From NCBI GenBank assembly GCA_017462015.1, contig JAFTRX010000008.1, positions 1 to 33,021 on the forward strand: DNA of 33,021 nucleotides, read 5' to 3'. Positions 32,815 to 33,021 of the stretch are shown in pieces; the stretch's first letter is position 1; each line of letters starts with the position of its first letter. The notes below the pieces were generated by a model. That model did no database searches and had not been told where the DNA came from. It saw nothing but the letters and a program-made list of their open reading frames with translations. The DNA comes from Lentisphaeria bacterium (GTDB lineage: Bacteria > Verrucomicrobiota > Lentisphaeria > Victivallales > Victivallaceae). Made by a program: the position numbers and the translations under genes.

Positions 32815-33021
32815 ATGAAACATCAGATGCCCAGGTATACCGGGGTAAAGCACTTGGGCTTTACCCTTATAGAACTTCTCGTGAGTAAAACTTGCCAAAT
32901 ATGTGTTTCGTTGTTGTTTCTGCAGAAGTATTTGTCAAATTTTGCGACAAACTGGAGCAAAATCATCCCGCTTTTTTTGAAAGAGAAAGGGGGCGCGGGG
33001 GAAAGGGAAAACTTTTTTTCC
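32815..33021 (+). CDS. Prepilin-like protein, partial, with repeat insertion after its leader
   Basis: The first 69 codons of a gene that runs off the right edge. AAAGGAGG precedes the ATG by 6 nt. The leader is textbook (GVKHLG, then FTLIELLV at 32860-32883, with glycine at the -1 cleavage position), but instead of the hydrophobic helix the repeat unit follows directly and the frame stays open to the edge. The gene at 4569-5648 predicts that a second FTLIELLV comes about 60 codons after the first, beyond the window. Probably cotranscribed with the aminotransferase. Confidence 0.8.
   Translation, partial: MKHQMPRYTGVKHLGFTLIELLVSKTCQICVSLLFLQKYLSNFATNWSKIIPLFLKEKGGAGERENFFS
32884..33021 (+). 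repeat. Leader-inserted repeat unit, 59-codon type, cut by the window edge
   Basis: These 138 bases equal the minus strand of 5585-5448 at all but one position. The preceding leader codons (ACCCTTATAGAACTTCTC) differ from those of that gene (ACCTTGATCGAGCTGCTG), so only the insert was copied, with a sharp boundary after the GTG valine codon. Confidence 0.92.

Overview
The window looks like chromosomal DNA of an anaerobic, glycan-degrading member of the Lentisphaerota (Victivallis-like, probably gut). This is inferred from the mix of families: two secreted DUF4838 proteins, several prepilin-like proteins with the leader [16 protein letters not shown], many glycoside hydrolases, AraC and LacI regulators, and no SusC/SusD pair. 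No rRNA, tRNA or CRISPR array was seen.

Layout. 1-375: GC-rich edge with no assignable gene. 376-1212 (+): AraC regulator, convergent with a minus-strand operon (5648 to 1239) of prepilin-like protein, six-hairpin glycosidase-like protein and secreted DUF4838 protein. 5777-6220 (+): three very small ORFs. 10845 to 6369 (-): GH20-like hydrolase, TIM-barrel isomerase, Gfo/Idh/MocA oxidoreductase and PIG-L deacetylase, which suggests intracellular processing of an N-acetylated sugar. 16106 to 11068 (-): DUF4838 protein with a jelly-roll tail, small secreted beta-sandwich protein, NAT_N/GNAT_C-type acyltransferase and AraC regulator. 18946 to 16576 (-): GH28-like lipoprotein and a prepilin-like protein, each with its own promoter.

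19195-22069 is a patchwork of gene remnants, 33-bp tandem repeats, an AAA/DUF4143 ATPase and a small-ORF/nucleotidyltransferase pair, probably the debris of a mobile element. 22235-31207 (+) is a tight fucose operon: LacI regulator, prepilin-like protein, secreted multidomain glycosidase, GH39-like enzyme, GH29 alpha-L-fucosidase and L-fucose isomerase. It is followed by a DegT-type aminotransferase and the start of another prepilin-like gene that runs off the right edge.

The most unusual signal is a short repeat element with a strong internal hairpin. It sits only inside the leader-coding part of prepilin-like genes (four copies in three of the four such genes). Each copy lies between FTLIELLV-type motifs and keeps the reading frame. 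One gene has two copies and three leader motifs in a row. The hairpin DNA is conserved although it is read in different frames, so the element seems to be kept as DNA or RNA rather than as peptide. A second unusual signal is a shared promoter block upstream of three minus-strand genes (GH20-like, prepilin-like, GH28-like), two of which also share a 5'-UTR hairpin.
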